A DNA stretch of 44,545 nt from Gammaproteobacteria bacterium (GCA_029253965.1 JAQWYM010000004.1:1-44545), one strand, 5' to 3'; positions 1 through 8,110 are shown, numbered from the stretch's first letter. Translations and numbers: made by a program. Notes: a model not told the origin generated them from the letters alone.

Positions 1-53
1 GATTCCGAATCGCGACCGTTACGGGTACTACCACCTGCTTTCTTATGTGCCAT
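1..53 (-). CDS. rpmA: 50S ribosomal protein L27 (bL27), partial
   Basis: Reading the minus strand from the ATG at 53-51 gives MAHKKAGGSTRNGRDSE, which is the recognisable N-terminus of bacterial bL27, a large-subunit protein whose N-terminal tail reaches the peptidyl-transferase centre. Only 17 codons are inside the window and the rest runs off the left edge. The gene follows rplU by 9 nucleotides on the same strand, the usual rplU-rpmA operon, so it is probably driven by the promoter upstream of rplU. No N-terminal propeptide of the Firmicutes type is present. Confidence 0.93.
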   Translation of the reverse strand, partial: MAHKKAGGSTRNGRDSE

Positions 54-62
54 TGTATTGCT

Positions 63-374
63 CTACTTGCTAATGTTCTTAATCAATAATTCAGTATAGG
101 ACTGACGGTGTCCCATCTGCTTGCGATGGTGCTTACGGCGTTTAAACTTGATGATTTCGATCTTTTTGCCGCGACCATGAGCGCGAATCTCTGCGCTGAC
201 TGTTCTGCCATCAATGTAGGGTGCGCCTACAGCGAGGTCTTCGTCAGAAGCGACTAATAGGACTTTATCGAAGTCGATAGTGCTGCCTTCGTCCGCGTCT
301 AGCTTCTCAACACGAAGGACTTCACCCTCGCGAACTTTATATTGTTTACCGCCGGTGGCGATTACTGCGTACAT
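63..374 (-). CDS. rplU: 50S ribosomal protein L21 (bL21)
   Basis: The product is bL21, a 23S rRNA-binding protein of the large ribosomal subunit. The sequence begins [14 protein letters not shown], the family's standard opening, and carries the basic RNA-binding stretch [16 protein letters not shown] near residues 70-86. I chose the ATG at 374-372 (103 residues plus stop, the usual length) over an in-frame ATG six bases upstream: the AAAGG ribosome-binding site lies 9 bases before the chosen start but only 3 before the other. It is the first gene of an operon with rpmA and has a near-consensus promoter of its own. Confidence 0.96.
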   Translation of the reverse strand: MYAVIATGGKQYKVREGEVLRVEKLDADEGSTIDFDKVLLVASDEDLAVGAPYIDGRTVSAEIRAHGRGKKIEIIKFKRRKHHRKQMGHRQSYTELLIKNISK

Positions 375-403
375 CTGCATAAACCTTTAAAAATGAGCGC
401 CAG

Positions 404-432
404 ATTCTATCTAGATAAACCCGCTAGGTCAA
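404..432 (-). promoter_or_regulatory. sigma-70 promoter for rplU-rpmA
   Basis: On the minus strand TTGACC (432-427) and TAGAAT (409-404) are separated by exactly 17 bases. This is near the consensus of a strong housekeeping promoter. Predicted transcription start is near 397, giving a leader of about 23 bases before the rplU start. It lies back to back with the ispB promoter. Confidence 0.75.
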
Positions 433-437
433 ACATC

Positions 438-466
438 TTGCCTCGCGCTACGTGAACATTCATTAT
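438..466 (+). promoter_or_regulatory. putative sigma-70 promoter for ispB
   Basis: TTGCCT (438-443) and CATTAT (461-466) are 17 bases apart. The predicted start of transcription, near 473, lies downstream of the GTG at 452 and about 20 bases upstream of the ATG at 494. This supports the ATG as the real ispB start. Confidence 0.5.
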
Positions 467-493
467 GTGCTCACTTACCGATTTGATACAACT

Positions 494-1462
494 ATGAACC
501 TGAATGCAATTTTGGCCCTGGTTGCCGATGATATGGCTGGCGTTGATAAGCATATTCGTGAAAATATGCGCTCAGAAGTCGGTCTGATCGAGCAGATGGG
601 CGAGTATATTATCGCTGGTGGCGGTAAAAGATTACGTCCTGTTGTTGCTATTTTAGCCGCAAAAGCAGCGGGTTACTCCGAAGATAGACACCAAGTCGCC
701 GCATCGATTATAGAAATTTTACACACAGCGACACTCTTACATGATGATGTCGTGGATGCCTCAGATCTGCGTCGAGGCCAAGAAACCGCTAATTCGATCT
801 GGGGCAATGAGTCGGCAGTTCTAGTGGGTGATTTTTTATTCTCGCGCGCCTTTGAGATGGCGATTGCGATGAATGATGTCCGTATCATGCAAATTTTAGC
901 TTCAACCATTAATCGGATTACTGAAGGTGAGGTCATGCAGCTGCTCTATTGTAATGAGCCTGACACCACTGAACAGCAATATATGACAGTGATTGAGTGT
1001 AAAACTGCCAAGTTATTTGAGGCGGCGGCTGAAATTGGCGCAGTGTTAGCGCAAAAAGACGCTCAGATGGCATCTAGTTTTGCAGCCTATGGCATTCATT
1101 TAGGCACTGCCTTTCAGGTTGCTGATGATCTTTTGGATTATCGTGCAGACAGTGAAACCTTAGGCAAGAATGTTGGTGATGACCTCGCTGAGGGCAAGCC
1201 AACACTACCGATCATCTACGCAATGCAACACGGTTCGGCAACGCAGGTCGCGTTGTTACGTGAGGTGATTGAAAATGGTGATAGAGAAAAGCTGGCGCAG
1301 GTCGTAGAGATTATTGAAGACACCAAGGCATTAGATTACACCCAAAAAATTATGTTAGAAGAGTCAGAAAAAGCGAGGGCAACGCTTGTCACTATTCCAG
1401 ACAGTGAATATAAAGCCGCATTATTGGGGCTGATCGAATTTTCGGTTGCTCGCCTGTATTAA
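494..1462 (+). CDS. ispB: octaprenyl (polyprenyl) diphosphate synthase
   Basis: This is a trans-isoprenyl diphosphate synthase that extends farnesyl diphosphate with isopentenyl diphosphate to make the long side chain of ubiquinone or menaquinone. The two aspartate-rich Mg-diphosphate motifs are visible: LLHDDVVDASDLRRG near residue 80 and DDLLDYRAD near residue 210. GGGKRLRP near residue 45 binds substrate. The N-terminus MNLNAILALVADDMAGV matches E. coli IspB, so I start at the ATG at 494 (322 residues, the usual length). The longer reading from GTG 452 would begin upstream of the predicted transcript. The place divergent from rplU-rpmA is the conserved gammaproteobacterial position. Chain length (C40 or other) cannot be told from sequence alone. 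Confidence 0.95.
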   Translation: MNLNAILALVADDMAGVDKHIRENMRSEVGLIEQMGEYIIAGGGKRLRPVVAILAAKAAGYSEDRHQVAASIIEILHTATLLHDDVVDASDLRRGQETANSIWGNESAVLVGDFLFSRAFEMAIAMNDVRIMQILASTINRITEGEVMQLLYCNEPDTTEQQYMTVIECKTAKLFEAAAEIGAVLAQKDAQMASSFAAYGIHLGTAFQVADDLLDYRADSETLGKNVGDDLAEGKPTLPIIYAMQHGSATQVALLREVIENGDREKLAQVVEIIEDTKALDYTQKIMLEESEKARATLVTIPDSEYKAALLGLIEFSVARLY

Positions 1463-1502
1463 CTCCTCGATCGATAATAGATCGACTATTAGAAGCCACA
1501 CC

Positions 1503-2882
1503 ATGTCTATTTATCTGCACAACACACTCAAAAAACAGAAACAAAAGTTCATACCGCAAGATTCAAAGCGGGTGAGCATGTATGTCTGTGGGCCTACCGT
1601 GTATAGCTATGCACATATCGGTAACGCCCGTCCGGCGGTGGTCTTTGACGTGCTCGTTAGACTCCTTAGAAAACATTTTGAAGAGGTCGTCTATGTCCGC
1701 AACCTAACCGATGTCGATGACAAGATTAATGCGGCAGCAGCGAAGGAAGGGGTGGCGATTAATGTCATCACTGAGCGTTACACCGAGATCTATCATCAGG
1801 ATATGGCTGCCTTGAATGTTGCCTTACCTGATATTGAACCAAAGGCCACTGAGCATATGGCTGAGATCATCATCATGATTGAAAGCTTGATTGCCAAAGG
1901 TTTTGCCTATGAAGCCGAAGGCCATGTTTTATTCGATGTTGCGAAGTTTAGCGACTATGGCGAGCTATCCGGCCGGAAGATAGAAGATATGTTGGCTGGT
2001 GCACGCGTAGAAGTGGCAGCGTTTAAGCGCGAGGCTGCAGACTTTGTGCTATGGAAGCCATCGACACCGGAACAACCAGCCTGGCCTAGCCCCTGGGGTG
2101 AGGGTCGCCCGGGTTGGCATATAGAATGTTCAGCAATGATTGAACGTCATCTGGGGCAATCGATCGATATTCATGGCGGTGGTCAGGATCTTATCTTCCC
2201 ACACCATGAAAACGAGATTGCACAGAGTATCTGCGCGCATGATGGTGCCCCTTATTGTAATTACTGGCTACATAATGGCTTCGTAAACGTCAATCATGAA
2301 AAGATGTCGAAATCTATTGGTAACGTATTGCTGCTGAAAGAGTTGTTAGAGTCAGCACCCGGTGAGGCTGTGCGTTATGCCTTACTCAGTACACATTATC
2401 GTAGTCCATTAGATTGGACAGACGAATTGTTATCGTCCTCGAAAAAAAGTTTGGACCGACTCTATCGCGCACTCGATGAATTAGATGATGTTGAAACTGT
2501 CGAGGGTAAGGCCGTGAATGCTGAGCTTGTTGCGAAGTTTGAACAGGCACTCTGTGATGATATAAATACGCCGCTGGCTATGAGTGAATTACACGTACTC
2601 GCTAAGCAATCAAATATTGAAACCGATGCAGAACGTCGTGCCGAATTAAAGACCGCCTTAATCGAATGCAGTGAGCAACTGGGTTTGTTGCAAGTGAAAC
2701 CAGCAGTATGGTTTGGTGCAAGTATTGATGATGCCGCTATGATTGATGACCTGTTGCTGCAAAGACAGCAGGCACGACTTGATAAAAACTATGCGCGTGC
2801 TGATGAAATTCGCAACCAACTGCTTGCGATGAATATAGAGATCATTGATAAGGCTGAGGGTACGAGTTGGCGCAAGCGTTAA
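1503..2882 (+). CDS. cysS: cysteinyl-tRNA synthetase
   Basis: A class I aminoacyl-tRNA synthetase that charges tRNA-Cys. Visible signatures are MYVCGPTVYSYAHIGNARP at residues 26-44, with the HIGN form of the HIGH motif and zinc-binding Cys29, and KMSKS at 267-271. Further zinc ligands lie in GWHIECSAM and FPHHENE. The C-terminal anticodon-binding part ends in a helical segment with RADEIRNQL. The ATG at 1503 gives 459 residues, against 461 in E. coli; an in-frame upstream extension to 1446 overlaps ispB and has no family support. The gene lies 40 bases after ispB and may be co-transcribed with it. Confidence 0.97.
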   Translation: MSIYLHNTLKKQKQKFIPQDSKRVSMYVCGPTVYSYAHIGNARPAVVFDVLVRLLRKHFEEVVYVRNLTDVDDKINAAAAKEGVAINVITERYTEIYHQDMAALNVALPDIEPKATEHMAEIIIMIESLIAKGFAYEAEGHVLFDVAKFSDYGELSGRKIEDMLAGARVEVAAFKREAADFVLWKPSTPEQPAWPSPWGEGRPGWHIECSAMIERHLGQSIDIHGGGQDLIFPHHENEIAQSICAHDGAPYCNYWLHNGFVNVNHEKMSKSIGNVLLLKELLESAPGEAVRYALLSTHYRSPLDWTDELLSSSKKSLDRLYRALDELDDVETVEGKAVNAELVAKFEQALCDDINTPLAMSELHVLAKQSNIETDAERRAELKTALIECSEQLGLLQVKPAVWFGASIDDAAMIDDLLLQRQQARLDKNYARADEIRNQLLAMNIEIIDKAEGTSWRKR

Positions 2883-2910
2883 TTGCTTGGCTGACTTATT
2901 ATTCAGTATT

Positions 2911-2953
2911 AAGTCTTTTGTTTTTATAGCGTGGCTATTTTTATAAAAGGCTT
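2911..2953 (+). terminator. possible terminator hairpin after cysS
   Basis: ATAGC (2926-2930), a 3-base loop, then GCTAT (2934-2938) is followed by a run of T. The outer arms AAGTCTTTT and AAAAGGCTT can extend the fold through G-U pairs and an internal T-rich loop. The stem is AT-rich, so termination efficiency is uncertain. Confidence 0.4.
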
Positions 2954-3078
2954 AAGTCTGTTACTGCAAAATATGAGCTTAGCACTGAAAAAAAACGGCA
3001 GCCTATGATCTAGCGGTCAATAGTTTTTGAAGGCTAGAGTGGCCAATGACAGTTGCTGTCTTAAGTGCCCAGCTCTAG

Positions 3079-3229
3079 TTATGCGTCACAAAAAACTTTA
3101 CTATCAAATACACGGCTGACTTTATCATCAGTAGGCCACCATCTCTCCATTCCAAGTTATCCATGCAAGCGGACTAAGTCCATAATTTGCCCAAGCCTCT
3201 TAAAAAAATCTATCACTGATCTCGCTCAT
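3079..3229 (-). pseudogene. possible degenerate coding remnant (unrecognised)
   Basis: From the ATG at 3229-3227 the minus strand reads MSEISDRFF and stops at a run of seven T. Removing one T would continue as KRLGQIMDLVRLHG, then one in-frame TAA, then LGMERWWPTDDKVSRVFDSK and a final stop at 3079. The amino acid mix looks coding-like, with WW and charged residues, but I do not recognise the family. It could equally be a chance open stretch. It would need one frameshift and one nonsense change to be a former gene. Confidence 0.15.
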
Positions 3230-3297
3230 ACAAAATGTCTTTATTAGATAATACTTTTACTAAGGCTACTTTTTTGCTTGAGATAAAAATATTATTT

Positions 3298-3331
3298 TTT
3301 TAATACATCTGTAATATTTGGTCGATAACAT
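3298..3331 (+). promoter_or_regulatory. candidate Pho box and -10 upstream of the porin
   Basis: Two 7-base half-sites TTTTAAT (3298-3304) and CTGTAAT (3309-3315) are 4 bases apart, as in a PhoB site. TAACAT (3326-3331) follows 10 bases later, as expected for a PhoB-dependent -10. The geometry is identical to the stronger site before pstS. Half-site matches are imperfect, so this is inference. Confidence 0.4.
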
Positions 3332-3418
3332 CCCTCTCGAGTTGTAATAAATCCAGGTGTAGTTCACTTAAGAAACTGACATCTCGATCCACACCTACTT
3401 TTTATGAGAGAGATAATA

Positions 3419-4708
3419 ATGAAGATTAAAGTTCTACGTTCAGCGCTTGCTGGTGTACTAATTAGTGGCCTTACGGCATTTTCTAGTCAGTCATTTGCAG
3501 CAAACGACGCAATGCTTCAGTTGATTGATGTGTTGCATGCCAACGGCACCATCGATGCAGATGCATACAGTGTTCTCAAGAACTATGTGGCTGCTGACAA
3601 GGAAAGAATGCTAGCACATATTGATAAGGTGGCTTCAGAAAAGGTCTCTGATGTTAAGGAAGTAACCGATAAAATGGCATGGGCTTCACGGATAAAACTT
3701 CAAGGGGATCTTCGCCTTCGCCGTCAATGGCAGAATGTAGATGATTCAGCAGACCCATCACGCACTCGCTATCGTTACCGTGCTCGTTTTGGTGCAGAAG
3801 GACAGGTTGTAGAGGATGTCAGCGTCGCCATTGGTTTTGCTTCAGGTGGTGTTGATCCACGTTCAACAAATGAAACCATGGATGATAATTTTGAATCTAA
3901 AGGGCTGGTCATGGATTACGCCTACGCTAAATGGGAGGCTAATGATTTTGCCATTCTGTATGGCGGTAAGATGAAACGTAAGCCAATCCTTTGGGCACCT
4001 ACTGACCTACTATGGGACGGTGACATTAACCCTGAAGGTTTTGCAGCACACCTGCAGACTAAAAATGGCATCGGTAAGATCTATGCAAACATCGGTCATT
4101 TTTTCCTAGAAGAAGAGAAGGCTGACGGCGATGATCAAAATTTAACTTTTTTGCAAATAGGTCAAAAGTTCAAATCGGCTGATGTCTTCGGTAACCTCGC
4201 TGCAACTTACTATGCATTCGATAATCAAGAGGGTGCAGGCTATGAGTCTGGCGTATCTGCCGGCACTAACTCGTTAACTGATGGTAAAGCAACTTATGAA
4301 TATGATTCCTATAGTTTAGCGGCTGAGTTAGGTATGAAGCTATCTGCTACAAAGATGGCGGTGGTGTTTGCTGAATACATTCAAGCCGATGATCCGAGTG
4401 ATGACGAAACAGGTTATGCGCTAGGCTTCAAGTTTGGTGATAGCAAAGTTAAGAAGTTGGGTCAGTGGCAAGTGAAGTACATTCATGCCGATTTAGAGCG
4501 CGATGCATGGGCTGATATCTTCCCAGATTCAGATCGCTGTGATGGTGGTACCGGTTTCAAATCTGATGAAGTCAGCTTTAAGCTGGGTCTAGCAAAGAAC
4601 ATTAATTTTGGCCTAGATTATTATGATTCAGAATGTGAAAACTACAGCGGTGGTGCAAACGAAGACTCGAAGATCTTGCAGGCTGATCTGCAGTTTAAAT
4701 TCAAATAG
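3419..4708 (+). CDS. putative outer-membrane porin, probably phosphate-responsive
   Basis: A 429-residue exported protein. Residues 1-27 form a signal peptide with likely cleavage after QSFA. Residues about 28-75 look helical, as in trimeric porins with an N-terminal periplasmic segment. From about residue 90 (RIKLQGDLRLRRQW) onward there are alternating beta-strand patterns rich in Tyr, Gly and Asp, ending in LQADLQFKFK with the C-terminal Phe-x-Lys typical of an outer-membrane barrel. It resembles the general 'putative porin' family found near pst genes. A GAGAG ribosome-binding site supports the ATG at 3419 over the ATG at 3404. Its position in front of phoBR-pst and the Pho-like promoter suggest anion or phosphate uptake under phosphate limitation. 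The substrate is inferred only. Confidence 0.8.
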   Translation: MKIKVLRSALAGVLISGLTAFSSQSFAANDAMLQLIDVLHANGTIDADAYSVLKNYVAADKERMLAHIDKVASEKVSDVKEVTDKMAWASRIKLQGDLRLRRQWQNVDDSADPSRTRYRYRARFGAEGQVVEDVSVAIGFASGGVDPRSTNETMDDNFESKGLVMDYAYAKWEANDFAILYGGKMKRKPILWAPTDLLWDGDINPEGFAAHLQTKNGIGKIYANIGHFFLEEEKADGDDQNLTFLQIGQKFKSADVFGNLAATYYAFDNQEGAGYESGVSAGTNSLTDGKATYEYDSYSLAAELGMKLSATKMAVVFAEYIQADDPSDDETGYALGFKFGDSKVKKLGQWQVKYIHADLERDAWADIFPDSDRCDGGTGFKSDEVSFKLGLAKNINFGLDYYDSECENYSGGANEDSKILQADLQFKFK

Positions 4709-4736
4709 ATCATCTGTACTTCAAGCAGTCATCGGT

Positions 4737-4765
4737 GGGGCAGTTTTAACTGCCCCATTTTTTTG
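4737..4765 (+). terminator. Rho-independent terminator after the porin
   Basis: GGGGCAGTTTTAACTGCCCC (4737-4756) forms an 8-base-pair perfect stem with a short loop and is followed at once by ATTTTTTTT. It separates the porin transcript from phoBR. Confidence 0.92.
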
Positions 4766-4792
4766 CTTCAATTTTCTTCAAGATGAGCATGA

Positions 4793-4821
4793 TTGACTGA
4801 TTTTTTTGGTATTTTTATATT
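4793..4821 (+). promoter_or_regulatory. sigma-70 promoter for phoBR
   Basis: TTGACT (4793-4798) and TATATT (4816-4821) are 17 bases apart. The predicted transcript begins near 4828, so the AGGAG at 4829-4833 would sit at its very 5' end. No convincing Pho box was found here, so basal expression by the housekeeping sigma factor is inferred. Confidence 0.55.
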
Positions 4822-4843
4822 ATAAATTAGGAGCTTAGGAGTG

Positions 4844-5578
4844 ATGAATCTTAATCTCGCGAACAGCACAAATAAGGGTTATCCTGCGCCTATGGCTAAA
4901 CATACAATTCTTTTAGTAGAAGATGAAAAGCCAATCCGAGAGATGGTTTTTTTTGCTCTTGATGGCGATGAATATAAAGTAGTCGATGCCGTTAATGGGC
5001 GGCAAGCCTCGGAGTATTTAAATACCCACACGCCTGATCTGATTTTGATGGACTGGATGTTGCCAGATGTCTCAGGCTTAGAGATGGTAAGACGCATAAA
5101 ACGTGATGAAGTATTATCGAGTATTCCTGTGATTATGTTGACAGCTAAAACAGAGGAGCAGAATAAGGTCGAAGGCCTAGATGCTGGTGCGGATGACTAC
5201 ATAACTAAACCGTTTTCGGTGAAAGAGTTATCAGCACGTATCCGTGCAGCGATTAGGCGTTCGGGGAGCAATGACAAAAACCGTTTATCCAATGGTGTGC
5301 TGATATTAGATTTGGACAAACATACTATTCTTATTAACGATAATGAATTAGATGCTGGCCCCACTGAGTTTAAGTTACTTGAGTTTTTCATGAGCCATCC
5401 AGAAAAAGTATACAGTCGAGCGCAACTACTTGATTTTGTTTGGGGCCGAAGTAAATTTGTTGAGGAACGGACGGTTGACGTGCATATCCTACGACTGCGT
5501 AAACTCTTAAAGCCACATGGCTGTGACAAGATGATTCAGACTGTACGTGGTTATGGCTACCTGTTCTTGGTGGCATAA
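4844..5578 (+). CDS. phoB: phosphate regulon response regulator PhoB
   Basis: An OmpR-class transcription factor activated by PhoR when phosphate is scarce. The receiver domain has the acidic pair in LLVEDE, the phospho-acceptor Asp in LILMDWMLP (Asp54 counting from MAKHT), and the Lys in DDYITKPFS. The C-terminal winged helix has GPTEFKLLEFF and RTVDVHILRLRKLL with TVRGYGYLF, matching PhoB rather than other OmpR relatives. Two starts are possible. ATG 4844 has an AGGAG 10 bases upstream and adds 16 residues to the usual N-terminus. ATG 4892 (MAKHTILLVEDE) matches family length but has no ribosome-binding site. I give the longer form. phoR follows after 3 bases. Confidence 0.93.
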   Translation: MNLNLANSTNKGYPAPMAKHTILLVEDEKPIREMVFFALDGDEYKVVDAVNGRQASEYLNTHTPDLILMDWMLPDVSGLEMVRRIKRDEVLSSIPVIMLTAKTEEQNKVEGLDAGADDYITKPFSVKELSARIRAAIRRSGSNDKNRLSNGVLILDLDKHTILINDNELDAGPTEFKLLEFFMSHPEKVYSRAQLLDFVWGRSKFVEERTVDVHILRLRKLLKPHGCDKMIQTVRGYGYLFLVA

Positions 5579-5581
5579 AGA

Positions 5582-6880
5582 GTGAGACTTTCACTGAGCT
5601 GGGCTGATATTCAATATGCCGTGCTAGCGTTGCTAGCTGGCTTACTGCTGGGCCTGATTTCCGGTTATTGGGCGCTCTCTATTGGCGCGGTTCTATTTTT
5701 TCATATCTTACGACTTCTCTCTAAGTTGGCGCGTATTCGTGAATGGCTAGTAGAGGGTGTCATCGCTGAGGCAACGCCTAATATTCCTGGTTCTGCAGGT
5801 GATATTGTGAAGGCAGTTGTTGCCGTCAAGCGAGCCAGTGATCGCCAGCGGAAAAGACTGGAAGAGCTGCTCAATCGCTTTGATGCTGCAACTGATGCCA
5901 TGCCTGATGCGATGTTGATCATTGATAGGCAGCACCGTGTGGAATGGTCAAACCCTGCGGCAAAACTACTCCTAGGAATCGACCCCCTGCAAGACGTCGG
6001 TCAGCCGGTTGGTAATATCGTTCGTGATCCATTGATTGCACACTACCTGCAGGCGGCTGATTACACAGAACCTTTAGAGTTTTCTTCGCCGGGCAGTGTT
6101 GAGCGTGACCTCATGCTCAAAATCATCCCCTATTCTCAGCAAAGGCATTTATTTTACGTCCAAGATCATAAGGATATACTCCGACTGGAGCGCGTACGTA
6201 AAGCATTTGTAACCAATGCTTCGCACGAGATGCGAACGCCGTTAACGGTAATTATTGGCTATCTAGAGTCACTTACAAGTGAAGACAGTATGCCGGCACG
6301 AGTTCGGCATGGTGTTGATGGTGCACTTGATCAATCACTACGCTTGAAGAATTTACTTGAAGATTTATTAGCACTGTCAAAATTAGAGAGTACCTTGAGT
6401 TCACAGAGCGTAGTCGAGGCAGTGGATATGGTGGTCTTGTTAGAGGAAACCAAAGCGCTGGTTGAGGCCTCTCCACATTACTGCGGGCAACCACTGACGC
6501 TCCGCTGTGAAACTGAAGTGAAGCTGGTAGGTAATATCACTGAACTACAAAGTGTGATCCGCAATGTCGTTGATAATGCGGTTAAATATACTGAATCTGA
6601 GACAGCGATCAATATTGTCTGGAAACAATTATCAGATGGTAGTACCAAGCTCAGCGTGCAAGACCATGGCGAGGGTATTGCCGCCAGACATCTGCCACAT
6701 ATTACAGAACGCTTTTATCGTGTCGATAAAGGCCGTTCTCGAGATACCGGTGGTACCGGTTTGGGATTATCCATTGTTAAACATGTCATAGAGCGGCACT
6801 CAGGAAAGCTACAGATCAGTAGTGAAATTGGTGTTGGCACCTATGTCGAGATGATCTTCCCACAAGAACAATGTGAGTAA
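5582..6880 (+). CDS. phoR: phosphate regulon sensor histidine kinase PhoR
   Basis: The membrane-bound kinase/phosphatase partner of PhoB, 432 residues against 431 in E. coli. There are two N-terminal membrane helices (about 11-29 and 31-46) and almost no periplasmic loop, as expected of a sensor that reads the Pst-PhoU complex rather than an external ligand. A PAS domain covers about 95-195. The phospho-accepting His215 lies in NASHEMRTPLTV. An ATPase domain follows, with its N box near NVVDNAVKYTES and G boxes in DHGEGI and GTGLGLSIVKHV. The start is a GTG 3 bases after the phoB stop, so translation is probably coupled. Confidence 0.95.
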   Translation: MRLSLSWADIQYAVLALLAGLLLGLISGYWALSIGAVLFFHILRLLSKLARIREWLVEGVIAEATPNIPGSAGDIVKAVVAVKRASDRQRKRLEELLNRFDAATDAMPDAMLIIDRQHRVEWSNPAAKLLLGIDPLQDVGQPVGNIVRDPLIAHYLQAADYTEPLEFSSPGSVERDLMLKIIPYSQQRHLFYVQDHKDILRLERVRKAFVTNASHEMRTPLTVIIGYLESLTSEDSMPARVRHGVDGALDQSLRLKNLLEDLLALSKLESTLSSQSVVEAVDMVVLLEETKALVEASPHYCGQPLTLRCETEVKLVGNITELQSVIRNVVDNAVKYTESETAINIVWKQLSDGSTKLSVQDHGEGIAARHLPHITERFYRVDKGRSRDTGGTGLGLSIVKHVIERHSGKLQISSEIGVGTYVEMIFPQEQCE

Positions 6881-6899
6881 ATTAGAAGATATTTAGCGA

Positions 6900-6933
6900 T
6901 TGTAATATTGCTGTAAGAATTGAGTACTAGTAT
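6900..6933 (+). promoter_or_regulatory. Pho box and -10 element of pstS
   Basis: Direct half-sites TTGTAAT (6900-6906) and CTGTAAG (6911-6917) are spaced 4 bases apart, close to the PhoB consensus. TAGTAT (6928-6933) follows at the 10-base distance that PhoB-activated promoters use in place of a -35 element. A further TTGTAAT half-site lies at 6971-6977. This places pstS, and by read-through pstCAB-phoU, under PhoB control. Confidence 0.75.
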
Positions 6934-7010
6934 GGATCGTAGCTGAGGCATTAGTGACTGCTTCACAGTATTGTAATATGACCTAAGCAATTGATTTATA
7001 TGGAGATATC

Positions 7011-7982
7011 ATGAATTTTAAGTGTCTTATTCGAGTAATGGCGGTATTACTAGCCTCTAGCAGCACTGCAATCGCGGAACCTAAAATAGATGAGGCTATT
7101 GCTGACTATGCGGTGGCGAGTGGCGTATCGGGTAATTTATCGTCTGTAGGCTCTGATACCTTGGCCAACTTGATGACTCTTTGGGCAGAAGAGTACAAGC
7201 GTTTCTATCCTAATGTGAACATTCAAATCCAAGCTGCAGGTTCTTCAACGGCACCGCCGGCGCTAACCGAAGCAACGTCAAACCTGGGCCCAATGAGCCG
7301 CAAGATGAAGAGCAAAGAAATTGCTGCTTTTGAGTCAAAATATGGCTACAAGCCAACAGCCATTCCAGTAGCTATCGATGCATTGGCTGTCTTCATTAAT
7401 AAAGATAACCCAATTAAGGGCCTCTCTATTGATCAGGTTGATGCCATATTCTCGAGTACACGTAAATGTGGCGCGAAAACTAACGTCGTTAACTGGGGTG
7501 ATTTGGGTCTCAGTGGTGAGTGGGCTCGAAAAGACGTGCAGTTGTTTGGCCGTAACTCAGTTTCAGGTACTTATGGTTACTTTAAAAAGAAAGCACTGTG
7601 TAAGGGTGACTTCAAATCAGGTGTGAATGAGCAGCCGGGCTCAGCTTCTGTTGTGCAGTCGGTTACTGCGTCATTAAATGGGATTGGTTATTCAGGTATC
7701 GGTTATCGCACAACCGGTGTGCGTGCATTGCCTTTAGCTAAGTCGGGTAAGACTAAATTTGTTGCACCGACCACCGAGTCAGCGGTAGCAGGAACTTATC
7801 CACTAGCGCGTTTCCTCTATGTTTACGTTAATAAGCACCCAAACAAGGCGTTATCTCCTCTAGAAGCGGAGTTCGTTAAACTCGTGTTATCACGTGTTGG
7901 CCAGAAAGTAGTGGTAAAAGATGGTTACATTCCTCTGCCGGCTAGCGTAATTAAAAAATCCCTGTCGGGCTTGGGTCTGTAA
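7011..7982 (+). CDS. pstS: periplasmic phosphate-binding protein PstS
   Basis: The substrate-binding protein of the high-affinity phosphate ABC transporter, which captures phosphate in the periplasm and passes it to PstCA. Residues 1-22 are a signal peptide ending STAIA. The mature protein has the phosphate-binding loops [31 protein letters not shown] and [18 protein letters not shown], in the order of the family. At 323 residues it is of normal length. GGAG 6 bases before the ATG fixes the start. A Pho box lies upstream and a strong terminator downstream, so it is likely expressed more highly than the channel genes. Confidence 0.96.
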   Translation: MNFKCLIRVMAVLLASSSTAIAEPKIDEAIADYAVASGVSGNLSSVGSDTLANLMTLWAEEYKRFYPNVNIQIQAAGSSTAPPALTEATSNLGPMSRKMKSKEIAAFESKYGYKPTAIPVAIDALAVFINKDNPIKGLSIDQVDAIFSSTRKCGAKTNVVNWGDLGLSGEWARKDVQLFGRNSVSGTYGYFKKKALCKGDFKSGVNEQPGSASVVQSVTASLNGIGYSGIGYRTTGVRALPLAKSGKTKFVAPTTESAVAGTYPLARFLYVYVNKHPNKALSPLEAEFVKLVLSRVGQKVVVKDGYIPLPASVIKKSLSGLGL

Positions 7983-8011
7983 ATAGTCCTCGATTCAATT
8001 TATGCTAGATA

Positions 8012-8050
8012 AAGAGAGGCTCAGGTACTATCCTGAGCCTCTCTTTTTTT
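8012..8050 (+). terminator. strong terminator or attenuator between pstS and pstC
   Basis: AGAGAGGCTCAGG (8013-8025), a 6-base loop, and CCTGAGCCTCTCT (8032-8044) make a 13-base-pair perfect stem, then a run of T. In pst operons such a site lets most transcripts stop after pstS while a fraction continue into pstCAB-phoU. Confidence 0.9.
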
Positions 8051-8110
8051 ATGCGCTTGTGGCTTATAACTTAGGTTCACAAAAGTACTTAATTAATTCT
8101 GGTTTGGCTA

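Larger units (their letters stand above)
2883..3418. other. 536-base intergenic region before the porin gene
   Basis: I see no intact gene here. The region holds the putative cysS terminator, an imperfect hairpin at 3040-3071 (GACAG/CTGTC inner stem with TGGCCA/TGCCCA outer arms), a degenerate minus-strand reading frame (3079-3229), and a candidate Pho-box promoter (3298-3331) followed by a leader of about 80 bases. A 60-codon plus-strand frame at 3065-3247 starts with GTG, has no ribosome-binding site and looks like chance. Confidence 0.6.

Noticed and set aside
452-493. Upstream GTG start of ispB
   Set aside because: It lies upstream of the predicted -10 element, and the family N-terminus begins at the ATG at 494.
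3065-3247. 60-codon plus-strand frame before the porin
   Set aside because: GTG start without a ribosome-binding site, Ser/Thr/Lys-rich low-information product, and it covers a region that reads better as degenerate sequence on the other strand.
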